From the NCBI GenBank assembly GCA_041648665.1, contig JBAZOP010000041.1, positions 1-27,823 of the forward strand: a stretch of 27,823 bases of DNA. Reading direction: 5' to 3'. Origin of the DNA: a bacterium. Its GTDB lineage: Bacteria > UBA10199 > 2-02-FULL-44-16 > JAAZCA01. Under the pieces are notes generated by a model that made no database searches, was not told where the DNA came from, and saw only the letters and a program-made list of their open reading frames with translations. The position numbers were made by a program, and so were the translations under genes. Within the stretch, counting starts at the first letter, position 1; the number at the start of each line of letters is the position of its first letter. Below are positions 13,493 to 23,475 of this stretch, one piece after another.

Positions 13493-16414
13493 TCAATCCT
13501 CGCACGAAACGATGGTCACCATATCGACCAGGATCGGCACGGGATCGCCGGGGTGCTGCGCTTGGTAGAAGTTCATGAGCTGCTGAGCGTAGGCATAGGA
13601 TATGCCGCCGGAATAGCTGCGGCCGGGCAAGGAATGCTCGCAGGGATCGTAACCGAGAGAGACGTGACGTGCACCGTCCGTGTCGAGCAAAGAGTCGTAC
13701 TCGTCGCTGGAATATGCGATCTTCCATTGGTCGGGGCACATGACGGCGCGGTCGTCTTTATTATCTCCATCAAACCTACCCACAACAGGATGACATTCTG
13801 GACCACCGTAGATATTGGTTGGTGCCAATGTAAATAGCGAATTGTAATAACCATCATCCGTAACTAACCAGTCACCATTTTTTACGCTTAAATTTGGATA
13901 TTCACCACCCTCATAATCAGCAACTAAGGATACATGGTCGCTTCCCCCAAATATATATGGAGCACCTAACATTTCCATCCAATCCTGATCAGGGAGATAA
14001 TCCACGCCATCATGCGGGATGATATACATCCTCCCTTCGTCCGGATGTGTATCAGGCACTTTGATGCTGAAATACTGCGTGCCATTCAACTCGAAATCCC
14101 CAGGAGACAGCAAATACGCCCAACCCGGCGCCTGGGCAAGCATCGTGTCCGTGAGGAGCTGCGAGCTCCACTCAAAGCTGCCAAGCCCGGCCTCCGTGCC
14201 ATCGCCATAATCCACCCTCACAAAACCGTCCGAACACGCTATGCCGATATCCAGATAGGCATCGTTGTTGTACTGCGCGATAAACGGCCTGCTGTAATCC
14301 GCATCCGCGGGATCAATGGTCATCTGGTCGTGCCATTGCGAGCTGTAATCGATCACCCAGTCCCAGCCGTGCCACACGTTGTTGCGGGTGAGGTCGGTGT
14401 CGGTGAGGGATACGTAGAAGACTCCTGCGCATTTATCATACGCCACAAAGTCCGCCCTGCCGTCGGAGTTCATGTCCTCGACATAGGGCCATACGCCGCA
14501 GTCGCCATCTATAGCAGTGTACGCGACATCCACGTCCCATGCGCCGAAGCCGTCGGCCGCACTGCCCGTACCGGACAGATCTATCTTCCAGTTGCCGTTT
14601 GAAAACTGCACCAGGTCGGCGCGGCCGTCGCCGTCAAAGTCATAGTGCTCACCGATGTAATTCCCCTCCGGCCACAACTCCACCTCGGGGCAACTGGGGT
14701 CGTTGACACCGATGATCATATGATGCTCGATATCCGCCGCGCCACAGACAAGCCCCACGCCCATCGCACGAAGCGCCAGGTACTGCGTCTCCGTGAGCTG
14801 CTCGTCCGCGACAAGCTCCGGATACGACGCAAACACGTCCGCCACGAACGTATCCACGATGTTCATCGCCTCGTCGATCCTCGGCTGCATGCCTATGTTG
14901 CCGCCGCTGCCCGACTGCGCAACGCCCGAATCCGCCAGTATCTCGCGCATCTTGAGCGGCATGATAAAGCGCGTGGCGACATTCACGAGCTCCTGTTTCG
15001 CATAGCTCTGCACGAGAACCGCCGAGCCCGCGATCATCGCCGCGGCGGCGCTCGTCCCGCCGAACATGTCCGTGTAGTAGGCGTTCGTCTCGGTGTTCGG
15101 GGGTACGGGAGAAGTCGTGCCGCTCCACACGTAGGGATTGCCCGTGTAGGGATAGCCCGCCGTGGCCACGCCGTTGCCCCAGGCGAAGACGTCCACGCGG
15201 CTGCCCCAATTGGAATACGGATGCAGGACCTTGCCGGCACCCTGGCTGGCGCCGCCGACGATGGAACCAACATCCTGTATTGATAAGTTGATCCAAGGAG
15301 AAGGATTATAAGTGGCGGAATCGTCTAAATCCACATACCCGTTACCGGCACCTTCTATCACAGTAATACCTGCAGCTATGGCATACTCGACCGCCGCGTA
15401 ATTAGAGGGTGAAGTGGTAGTAGGTATACATCCGTGGGGATCTGCATCACACGACACCATCTCATCACCAATGGCACCCCGCATTTGAACTTCTATCATC
15501 ATGATGTCGCCTGGATACATTTCGCCATCCGTATCATCACCGTCAAGATAGTTCATAATTGCATCATCGACCACTGCTGTGGAGTAAATGCCATTCAGAT
15601 GAAAATCGGCATCCGGCGCAAATCCGTCCGTGCCGTGACCGTTGTGCAGCGATCCCAATATCCCGGCCACAGACGTCCCGTGCGCTATCGCCTCATGGCA
15701 TTCCGGATCTGTCGAAGTAATTGGACAAGGAGCTGTCGACTCATGAATATTTAAATCCTCATGCTGATGATTCCACCCACCTTCAACATCTATGACCCTA
15801 ACGCCCGCGCCCGTTATCCCCGCGCTCCATGCAGCTTGGGGATTCAGGCCGCCATGCGTGGCTTCGGGATACAGATACCCCTGGTGCACGGTCAAATCCG
15901 GCACGTCGATTATCCCGGTCGGAGAGGTCTTCTGCGCGGGATACAACAGCCTCACGCCGTCCTTGTCCTTGAGCTCCCGATACACCAGCACCGCGTCCGC
16001 GGTATCTGGCGCGTCGATCTTAAAAATTGAGTTGAAATCGGCCAATTGCCCGCCCGACACACGCTCCAGTTTCGCCTTGAGCGCGTCCAGACGATCCGCA
16101 TCCACGTTTACGCTCTGCCTCAAACTCACCGTGGAATACGAATTTATCAGCCCCTCTATCGATATCAACGGATCGGGCTGACCCTTGGTGCTGAAGAGCT
16201 CCTTCGTGCTGCTCAGGCGCGCGCCCAAGCCTTCCTCCAGGTGAAGGACCAGGTACCCTGCATAGTTTTCGGAGAGAATGACCTGCTCGGCTGAGTCCTG
16301 CGGCGCCCTCGCGTCGTAGCCGACGCCGGGTATGTAATCCGTGCCGCCGCAGGAGGAAACAAGAAGAACGAGAGCGAGGAGGGAATGTAATCTCTGTGGG
16401 GTTCGCATCGACAT
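13493..16414 (-). CDS. Subtilisin-like (S8) serine protease lipoprotein with FG-GAP/VCBS-like repeats
   Basis: 973 aa. An N-terminal signal with lipobox LVSSC gives lipidated Cys22, so it should be anchored to the outer membrane or exported. A propeptide-like region precedes the S8 domain. The catalytic triad is Asp209 (VRVIDVEGG), His245 (AHGTSVAGILG) and Ser455 (FGGTSAAAAMIAG), with oxyanion Asn358 (EGAGN). C-terminal residues about 620-930 carry FG-GAP-like units with Ca-binding-like loops (DFDGDGRADLVQF, DMNSDGRADFVAY, RFDGDNKDDRAVM). The start at 16414 follows GGGGGAT; a second in-frame ATG lies 6 nt later. AT-rich blocks inside the gene (about 13770-14060 and 15280-15620) hint at mosaicism. 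It probably digests extracellular protein. Confidence 0.9.
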   Translation of the reverse strand: MSMRTPQRLHSLLALVLLVSSCGGTDYIPGVGYDARAPQDSAEQVILSENYAGYLVLHLEEGLGARLSSTKELFSTKGQPDPLISIEGLINSYSTVSLRQSVNVDADRLDALKAKLERVSGGQLADFNSIFKIDAPDTADAVLVYRELKDKDGVRLLYPAQKTSPTGIIDVPDLTVHQGYLYPEATHGGLNPQAAWSAGITGAGVRVIDVEGGWNHQHEDLNIHESTAPCPITSTDPECHEAIAHGTSVAGILGSLHNGHGTDGFAPDADFHLNGIYSTAVVDDAIMNYLDGDDTDGEMYPGDIMMIEVQMRGAIGDEMVSCDADPHGCIPTTTSPSNYAAVEYAIAAGITVIEGAGNGYVDLDDSATYNPSPWINLSIQDVGSIVGGASQGAGKVLHPYSNWGSRVDVFAWGNGVATAGYPYTGNPYVWSGTTSPVPPNTETNAYYTDMFGGTSAAAAMIAGSAVLVQSYAKQELVNVATRFIMPLKMREILADSGVAQSGSGGNIGMQPRIDEAMNIVDTFVADVFASYPELVADEQLTETQYLALRAMGVGLVCGAADIEHHMIIGVNDPSCPEVELWPEGNYIGEHYDFDGDGRADLVQFSNGNWKIDLSGTGSAADGFGAWDVDVAYTAIDGDCGVWPYVEDMNSDGRADFVAYDKCAGVFYVSLTDTDLTRNNVWHGWDWVIDYSSQWHDQMTIDPADADYSRPFIAQYNNDAYLDIGIACSDGFVRVDYGDGTEAGLGSFEWSSQLLTDTMLAQAPGWAYLLSPGDFELNGTQYFSIKVPDTHPDEGRMYIIPHDGVDYLPDQDWMEMLGAPYIFGGSDHVSLVADYEGGEYPNLSVKNGDWLVTDDGYYNSLFTLAPTNIYGGPECHPVVGRFDGDNKDDRAVMCPDQWKIAYSSDEYDSLLDTDGARHVSLGYDPCEHSLPGRSYSGGISYAYAQQLMNFYQAQHPGDPVPILVDMVTIVSCED

Positions 16415-16450
16415 CCTTAAATCCCCCTGATTCTCAATAAGTTCGCCTCA

Positions 16451-16479
16451 TATCTACCACCGTGACGCAGCGCATACAA
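16451..16479 (-). promoter_or_regulatory. Promoter of the S8 protease gene
   Basis: On the minus strand TTGTAT (16474-16479), a 17-nt spacer, then TAGATA (16451-16456) with TG one base upstream of the hexamer. It lies 36 nt before the start at 16414. Confidence 0.5.
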
Positions 16480-16598
16480 GCCCATTCTTGACAGTCCTTA
16501 TATCTCATTTTCGGCAAGGATCACAAAAGGTTGCGCGGTTTTTGAAGGGGCCTGAAACTGGCACGGGATATGCTTAAAAGGGCAAAAGGAGAGGGTAC

Positions 16599-16973
16599 TC
16601 AGTGGCCGGGGGTTTCAAGTGCGGTTATGCGTGTTTCGTGATCATCGATATGCACGTGGATCGAATCGATCTTGTCGGCCAGGCCGGCCGCTGTGTCCTT
16701 GATTTCGGTTCGGAGACGGGTCTCCATGTCATTCATCTCACCCCTGACATCTGCAATATCCGACTTCAACTCTTCCTTCGTGGACTTCAGCGCCTGCTGG
16801 GTAAAGCGGAGTTCTTCCTCAACCTTGCCGATTCGCTTACCCAAAACAACTTCGGTACCCTTGGCGCTGGATTTTATCAGTTCCTTGATATCCTCGAATA
16901 AGGGAATAAACTTCTCCCTCGTCATCACCTCACCCGTCCGATTTATAACAGGATGCGTCTTGTCATTGCTCAT
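16599..16973 (-). CDS. Small coiled-coil protein, unknown function
   Basis: I place the start at 16973 (MSNDKTHPV, 124 aa), because GCGAGG stands 7 nt upstream. An in-frame ATG at 17045 would add 24 residues but has no ribosome site and reads into a likely remnant. The N-terminus (TREKFIPLFEDIKELIKSS) is a short helix. Residues from about 50 to the end form a heptad-rich coiled coil (VEEELRFTQQALKSTKEELKS, then METRLRTEIKDTAAGLADKIDSI). There is no signal peptide or TM segment. Proteins with such long coils are common and poorly defined, so no function is assigned. Confidence 0.65.
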   Translation of the reverse strand: MSNDKTHPVINRTGEVMTREKFIPLFEDIKELIKSSAKGTEVVLGKRIGKVEEELRFTQQALKSTKEELKSDIADVRGEMNDMETRLRTEIKDTAAGLADKIDSIHVHIDDHETRITALETPGH

Positions 16974-17050
16974 GATCAACCTCGCAGGGGATTTGTTGCT
17001 AGCAGGGCGTGCGTCCACACGCAAGCGGTTTTTGGGGCGAGGCATCAGGA

Positions 17051-17149
17051 GACTTCAAACTTGATTCCTACAGCGGCACGGTGAAGGTGCCGATCTTTAT
17101 GGACGGACGTGCGACCCTGCCGGTTATGCTGAGGGAATCAGCCTGTTAA
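17051..17149 (+). pseudogene. Possible coding remnant (3' end of an unidentified gene)
   Basis: A 32-codon stretch ending in TAA at 17147-17149 reads DFKLDSYSGTVKVP, then IFMDGRATLPVMLRE, with composition typical of real protein. The frame is open only back to 17003 (TAG at 17000) and has no start codon or ribosome site. It looks like the tail of a lost gene, but I cannot name the family. Confidence 0.3.
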
Positions 17150-17380
17150 GCACAATGCTAATATTTCGGGACGCGTGGTAAGTTCCTTTCCCCGAATCGG
17201 GGTATCGAATCACCAAAAGCGCATGAGACCATACAGACGCACTGGACGACATTCTTAAATAACACGTAATATCAGTGCGTTACACGCCTGCCATATCCCC
17301 AGAAACGGCACGGAAATTGCTTCAATATATTATAAATCGAGCGCAAGTCAGATCTACCCACTAAGAAGAGGGGAAACAGC
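17150..17380. other. Intergenic stretch before the histidine kinase gene
   Basis: This holds a motif TTAAGCACAATGCTAATAT (17145-17163 area) resembling the dyad upstream of the beta-helix gene, and an AT-rich block TATATTATAAAT (17326-17337) that may supply the -10 for the kinase gene. No convincing -35 pairs with it, and I see no further gene. Confidence 0.35.
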
Positions 17381-18271
17381 ATGAGCAAACTCAAGAGCCG
17401 CCCAAACGACGAGTTGAACCGGTGGAAGAAATTCGTCGACCAGTTCGCCCACGACATGGCAAGCCCGCTCTCCTTCCTGGAGCAATACGTATTGCACGTA
17501 TCCAGAGGGGGAAAGGATATCGACGAGGACGGCGTGGATCTGCACAAAGTGGCGCAGCGCTCCATCGGAAAGCTCCGAGACATGCTCGACAACATCAGAA
17601 ACCGTTCCAAGCTCGACGCAACGGCGTTCTATATATCCGATCTCGCGGAAATGATCGGGGGAGTCTTGTCCGAGATCAGGGAAACAGCGACAAATCGCGG
17701 TATAGACATTTCGTACGTAGGACCGGACCATCTGCTTGGAAAATTCGACCGATCCAAGCTGGAGCGTGTATTGACCAACCTCTGCAGGAATGCGATCGAA
17801 GCCATGCCGCCCGCCGGGGGATTGATCACGACATCGTTGTCGAACAATGACGACTCAGTGTGGATTGAAATTTACGACAATGGGGCCGGGATATCGCCAC
17901 AATCGATAGACCGAATCTTTGAACGAGGCTATACGTACGGGAAGACAAACGGCACGGGACTCGGGTTGAGCTTCTGCAAAAGCGTCGTCGAAGCGCACGG
18001 GGGTTCGCTCAAAGTATTCAGCGAAAAAGGCCACGGCACAGTCTTCTCGCTTGAATTTCCTGTCCTCGCCGCTCTCAAGGCACGGCATCAACCCCCCGGA
18101 CAAGAAAATACCGACATAGAAGCGACCCTGCTATACGATAACCCTTTATGCCACGAAGAGTTGCTGAAAATTTTCAGCGACACCCACAATGAAGACGCCA
18201 TAAGTATCGCCGACAGCGACTTCCGCTCTTCGAGACAAACAGGGCACGACAATACGCTCGACCCTGTATAG
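17381..18271 (+). CDS. Soluble sensor histidine kinase
   Basis: 296 aa with no transmembrane segment or recognisable sensor domain. The dimerisation/phosphoacceptor helix contains FAHDMASPLSF (His24). The HATPase domain shows the N box LTNLCRNAIEAM, G1 YDNGAGI, the F/G2 region RGYTYGKTNGTGLGLSFCKSVVEAHGGSL and a final GTVFSLEFPV. About 70 residues follow the catalytic domain without a known motif. The start has GAGGGG about 7 nt upstream. No cognate response regulator is adjacent; the receiver-like protein at 24665 is degenerate. The input is unknown. Confidence 0.9.
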   Translation: MSKLKSRPNDELNRWKKFVDQFAHDMASPLSFLEQYVLHVSRGGKDIDEDGVDLHKVAQRSIGKLRDMLDNIRNRSKLDATAFYISDLAEMIGGVLSEIRETATNRGIDISYVGPDHLLGKFDRSKLERVLTNLCRNAIEAMPPAGGLITTSLSNNDDSVWIEIYDNGAGISPQSIDRIFERGYTYGKTNGTGLGLSFCKSVVEAHGGSLKVFSEKGHGTVFSLEFPVLAALKARHQPPGQENTDIEATLLYDNPLCHEELLKIFSDTHNEDAISIADSDFRSSRQTGHDNTLDPV

Positions 18272-18287
18272 TATCGCCTCTAGGGCC

Positions 18288-18316
18288 TTGCTTTTAAGGC
18301 GGCTTTCTATTATAAA
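18288..18316 (+). promoter_or_regulatory. Promoter of hydF
   Basis: TTGCTT (18288-18293), a 17-nt spacer, then TATAAA (18311-18316). A Shine-Dalgarno GGGGAGG follows, about 10 nt before the ATG at 18359. Confidence 0.6.
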
Positions 18317-18358
18317 AAACGACGATTTTGTGCGCACCATAGGGGAGGTCGGCATTCG

Positions 18359-19570
18359 ATGCTCAAGAGCCAGAAACCGCACATAGGGATATTCGGGCGC
18401 CGCAACATCGGCAAGAGCTCGCTCATCAACGCCCTCACGGGCCAGGAGATCGCCATCGTGTCGCCTCATGCGGGGACCACCACGGATCCGGTCACCAAGA
18501 CGATGGAGATCATAGGCATAGGCCCGGTCATACTCACGGACACCGCAGGAATCGACGACGAGGGGGAGCTCGGCAAAAAACGCGTCGCCCGCACGATAAA
18601 GGCGATCGACACAATCGACCTGGCCATGATCGCGATATCGCACAACTCGTTCGGAGAACACGAGCGCTCGGTCATGGCCAGGCTCGCGCAAAAAAACATC
18701 CCCTGCTTCATAGTGCACAACAAGTCGGACATCGAAGGGCTCGATCCTGCGAGGAAGAGGGAAATCGAGGCCGAGGCAGGGACGGACGTGATCGCGTTCA
18801 GCTCGATAAGGCCCGACAACTTCGAACAGGTCGTGGCGCTGATGAAGAAACACCTCCCCCCCACCTCTTACCAGAGATCTTCCATCTTGAGCGACATGGT
18901 GAGACAAGGCGACGTGGTGGTGCTCGTCACCCCCGTGGACATCGAGACGCCGGAGGGCAGGATCATACTGCCCCAAGTCCAGACAATCAGGGAGCTGCTC
19001 GACAACAACTGCATATCGGTGGTGTTAAAGGAGCCCGAGCTCTCCGGCTTCATCGGATCATGCGGCATGAAACCAAGGCTCGTGGTCACGGACAGCCAGG
19101 CCTTCGCAAAGGTCGACGCCCTCGTGCCCCCTGACATCCCCCTCACCAGCTTCAGCATTCTCTACACGAGGATGAAAGGCGATCTCGAAAAGGCCATCGA
19201 AGGGACGGGCGCCATCTCAAAACTAGATGACGGGGATAGAGTGATGATCCTCGAGTCCTGCACCCATCACGTGGCCGGAGACGACATCGGCCGCGTGAAA
19301 CTCCCGCGCTGGCTCTCCGACTTCACGGGAAAACAGCTCTCCTTCGACGTGGTGGCAGGGCTGGATGAACCGCCCAGGCCGATCGAGGAGTACAGCCTCG
19401 TAGTCCAGTGCGGCGGCTGCATGCTCACGCGCAAGCAAGTGCTGCTCCGGCTCGCACCCGCCATCGAAGCCAAGGTGCCGGTGACCAATTACGGGCTCGC
19501 GATCGCATGGTGTCTGGGCGTCTTCGACCGGGCCATCGCACCCTTCGCCGCCCACCATCGGCGCTCTTAA
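18359..19570 (+). CDS. hydF: [FeFe]-hydrogenase maturation GTPase HydF
   Basis: 403 aa, the usual HydF length. It scaffolds assembly of the 2Fe subcluster made by HydE/HydG and delivers it to the hydrogenase. The GTPase domain has GRRNIGKSS (13-21), DTAG and NKSD. The middle segment (VTPVDIETPEGRIILPQ) is the characteristic HydF dimerisation domain. The C-terminal cluster motif reads CTH (301-303), 46 residues, then QCGGC (350-354). Canonical HydF has CxHx46-53HCxxC, so the His before CxxC is Gln here; a different fourth ligand is known to be tolerated in some HydF proteins. The structural hydrogenase lies about 5.5 kb downstream on the other strand. HydE and HydG are not in the window. Confidence 0.95.
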   Translation: MLKSQKPHIGIFGRRNIGKSSLINALTGQEIAIVSPHAGTTTDPVTKTMEIIGIGPVILTDTAGIDDEGELGKKRVARTIKAIDTIDLAMIAISHNSFGEHERSVMARLAQKNIPCFIVHNKSDIEGLDPARKREIEAEAGTDVIAFSSIRPDNFEQVVALMKKHLPPTSYQRSSILSDMVRQGDVVVLVTPVDIETPEGRIILPQVQTIRELLDNNCISVVLKEPELSGFIGSCGMKPRLVVTDSQAFAKVDALVPPDIPLTSFSILYTRMKGDLEKAIEGTGAISKLDDGDRVMILESCTHHVAGDDIGRVKLPRWLSDFTGKQLSFDVVAGLDEPPRPIEEYSLVVQCGGCMLTRKQVLLRLAPAIEAKVPVTNYGLAIAWCLGVFDRAIAPFAAHHRRS

Positions 19571-19572
19571 GC

Positions 19573-19601
19573 TTGCATCGATCCCTCTAAACAATTATTA
19601 T
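19573..19601 (+). promoter_or_regulatory. Promoter of ABC exporter gene, probably leaderless
   Basis: TTGCAT (19573-19578), a 17-nt spacer, then TATTAT (19596-19601), which ends 8 nt before the ATG at 19610. The expected leader is only about 2 nt and no Shine-Dalgarno is present. Confidence 0.5.
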
Positions 19602-19609
19602 AGCACCCT

Positions 19610-21823
19610 ATGGGCGACCTCAAGCTGGTTGCAAAATACCATCGGCTCCTCATCCCCTTTCTGGGCGTATTCCTTATATCGATCTCATTCGACATCTTCG
19701 CGACCCTCCTGGGGCTGATCGCGCCGCTCTTCACAAGAGTCCTCTTCGACTACGCATACCCGCTCAGGGACCTGGCGCTCCTGAACAAGACCGTGCTCAC
19801 CATAGTGGGGCTGTACTTCGCGCTCTTCTTCATAGGCGTCATCTCGGACTATCTGCAGACCTACGCGAGCCAGGAGATAACCGCCAAACTCACCGAGCGC
19901 GTCTTCAGGGCCATCCAGTGCCTGCCGATCAAATTCCATCAGGAGAAGAAATCAGGCGACCTCCTCATAAGGATCACCGACGACGTCGACATGCTCGTCT
20001 CGATGATCTTCAACACCCTGCCCACCGTATTGATCGACGGCGGAAGGTTCATCATAATCCTCTCGATAGCGCTCTCCATAAACCCCAAGCTCACGCTGCT
20101 GGCGCTCCTCTCGGTCCCTCTATACATAGTCGAAGCCAAGTTCTACTCCGAGAAGAGGGCCAGGATCAGGCAGGAATCGATCGACGCCAGCTCCGACATA
20201 TTCACGAGGACCAACGAGAAGCTCGCCAACATCAAGACGATCAAGGCGTTCGGCCAGGAGGACAACGAGACCCTATCCTTCGCACGCCTGATCAGGAGAC
20301 AGTTCAGGATAGCGATCAAGGGGAGGCTCCTCGAGATCATCCAGACATTCACCAACTCGATCACCCTCCAGATGTGGGGGATATTCCTCACCTGGTATCT
20401 GGGGTATCAGGTCGTGCAGGGCAACCTAACCATCGGCGAGATCGTGGCGCTCATGATGTACATCGACCAGCTCGAGGGCCCGGTCCACTCCTTCATAGGA
20501 CTGTTCAGCAGCTGGAAGACCAACGCGGTCTCGGTGCGAAGGATCGACGAGGTCCTCATCAGCCCTTCGGAGGATGAGCTCCACGGAGAGACGGGCGCCA
20601 TCAAGGTCGACGACGGAGAAGTGGAGACGTCGCATCTGTCGTTCGAGTACGCGCCGAGCCAGCAGGTGCTCCACGACATCGAGGTCAATTTCAAACCCAA
20701 CTCCGTCACCGCGCTCGTGGGGGGATCCGGGAGCGGAAAGACGACGCTCGTGAACCTCCTGCTTCGGTTCTTCGATCCGACGAAGGGCATGATCCTGATC
20801 GACAACCAGAACATCTCCGAGGTGAGGATACACGAGCTCAGAGAGCACATAGGGATCGTGGAGCAGGACGCCGCGCTCTTCGACGGCACTGTGATGGACA
20901 ACATCCTCTACGGCAACCAGACCAAGGAGCGAGGCGACGCCATGAATGCCGCGCAGCTCGCGGGGGCGCACGACTTCATCATGAGGCTCCCCGGCGGCTA
21001 CGATGCGCCCGTGGGAACGGCTGGCGAGCTCCTGTCGGGCGGCCAACGCCAGCGCATCGCCATAGCGCGCACGCTCCTTCGGAACCCGCAGGTGATCATC
21101 TTCGACGAGGCGACCTCCTCCCTCGACGCGGAGAGCGAATTCAGGATACAGGAGACGATCGCAAAGCTCAGGTCCACCAAGACCGTCCTGGTCATAGCGC
21201 ACCGGCTCTCGACCATAAAATCGGCCGACACGATAATGGTTCTCGACAACGGAAAATTCGTTGAACAGGGGACTTTCGAGGAGCTGTTTGACAAAAAGGG
21301 CGCGTTCTATCGCTTTTACTGGCGGCAGTTCGGAGGCCTCTCGGCGTTCAGACAGCAGCTGGGCCTCGAGTTCGAGCGCGCATCCAGATACGGTTCGCGT
21401 TTCTGCCTGGCCGTGCTGCGCGTGATGAGCTACGGCAAGATCACCGAGGAAGAAGGCACGCAGGCCGCCGACGGCTTCGTGGAAGAAGTGGACCTGATAC
21501 TCAAGCGCAGCATCCGCATGGGCGACAACTGCGCCGTCCTCGACGGCGACACCATCCTCCTGCTGCTGCCGGAGATCGAAGCCGCGCAGCTTACGGCGTT
21601 CTTCAACCGCATGAGCAAGGTCCTGCCGAGGCCCGCGGGAGAAGATCTGAGTTTCCCCCTGTCGGCGGACGACCTCCTGTTCGTGGGGGCCACGATCACG
21701 AAGAATGCATTCAAGACGCCTGAAGAGCTTTTGGCCTCGATCAAAGGCGTATCCGATTCATTGCCGCCCGGCAGCAAGTCTCGGGTGATGGCGGGCGAGG
21801 AGCTCGCGACCGGCAAGGCCTGA
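19610..21823 (+). CDS. ABC exporter (fused TM and ATPase) with C-terminal degenerate GGDEF-like domain
   Basis: 737 aa. Residues about 10-320 form a type I exporter membrane domain with six predicted TM helices (LIPFLGVFLISISF onward). The ATPase has Walker A GGSGSGKT (Lys377), signature LSGGQ (475-479), Walker B IIFDEATS (Asp499, Glu500) and the H-loop AHRLS. About 150 residues follow, which is unusual for this family. They read GLEFERASRYGSRFCLAVLRV, then RSIRMGDNCAVLDGDTILLLLPE, which match the order of a GGDEF domain (El.RA.Rygr, then R.gD..aRlGGDEF..llP). The signature is DGDTI (645-649) in place of GGDEF, so cyclase activity is unlikely. It could instead bind nucleotide or control transport. 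The substrate is unknown. It is followed by a one-TM protein in the same operon. Confidence 0.9.
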   Translation: MGDLKLVAKYHRLLIPFLGVFLISISFDIFATLLGLIAPLFTRVLFDYAYPLRDLALLNKTVLTIVGLYFALFFIGVISDYLQTYASQEITAKLTERVFRAIQCLPIKFHQEKKSGDLLIRITDDVDMLVSMIFNTLPTVLIDGGRFIIILSIALSINPKLTLLALLSVPLYIVEAKFYSEKRARIRQESIDASSDIFTRTNEKLANIKTIKAFGQEDNETLSFARLIRRQFRIAIKGRLLEIIQTFTNSITLQMWGIFLTWYLGYQVVQGNLTIGEIVALMMYIDQLEGPVHSFIGLFSSWKTNAVSVRRIDEVLISPSEDELHGETGAIKVDDGEVETSHLSFEYAPSQQVLHDIEVNFKPNSVTALVGGSGSGKTTLVNLLLRFFDPTKGMILIDNQNISEVRIHELREHIGIVEQDAALFDGTVMDNILYGNQTKERGDAMNAAQLAGAHDFIMRLPGGYDAPVGTAGELLSGGQRQRIAIARTLLRNPQVIIFDEATSSLDAESEFRIQETIAKLRSTKTVLVIAHRLSTIKSADTIMVLDNGKFVEQGTFEELFDKKGAFYRFYWRQFGGLSAFRQQLGLEFERASRYGSRFCLAVLRVMSYGKITEEEGTQAADGFVEEVDLILKRSIRMGDNCAVLDGDTILLLLPEIEAAQLTAFFNRMSKVLPRPAGEDLSFPLSADDLLFVGATITKNAFKTPEELLASIKGVSDSLPPGSKSRVMAGEELATGKA

Positions 21824-21832
21824 GGTGCGAAC

Positions 21833-22269
21833 ATGGGATTCATAGAAAATCTGTTGGACAGCTTTTCCTCCAAGGACCTGAAGTCTCGCATCCGATGGGC
21901 GATCGCCTTCGGCGTCCTCTTCTGCATCATAGCGGCCGCGGGCATGTACTGGGTCCTCATCCCGCCGCAACGCATCGCGATACAGGGCACGGGCAGATGG
22001 GAAACCGCCGACCCCCCTGTGCTCTCCGTGTCCATCGATTCCGGCGACCTGAAGAAGCTGGCGAATTTTACCGAGATCGAAGTGGAGGCGCTGAACCCTC
22101 CGAAGGGACTGGTGGAGGCCACATGTCAGCTCCTCTCGATAGAGCCCACCCCGCCTGCGGTGAGGCTCGGCGCGAGCAGCCTGTACGAACCGCTCCGCGG
22201 CCTCGACAAGATCGAGGTTAACCTCGTGCTCATGGATGTGCCGCTGTGGAAGATGCTCTGGGGAGGCCG

Positions 22270-22273
<4 letters not shown>
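21833..22273 (+). CDS. One-TM protein, ABC exporter operon partner, unknown function
   Basis: 146 aa, starting 9 nt after the exporter stop with GAGG overlapping that stop. It has a charged cytoplasmic N-terminus, one TM helix (about residues 22-43) and a C-terminal domain of about 100 residues with beta-rich character, likely periplasmic. I do not recognise the family. Position suggests it works with the exporter, perhaps as an accessory or adaptor, but it lacks the coiled coil of classic membrane fusion proteins. Its stop overlaps the convergent kbl stop by 4 nt. Confidence 0.7.
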
Positions 22274-23457
<1,184 letters not shown>

Positions 23458-23475
23458 TGGAACCTCCGTGAGGAG

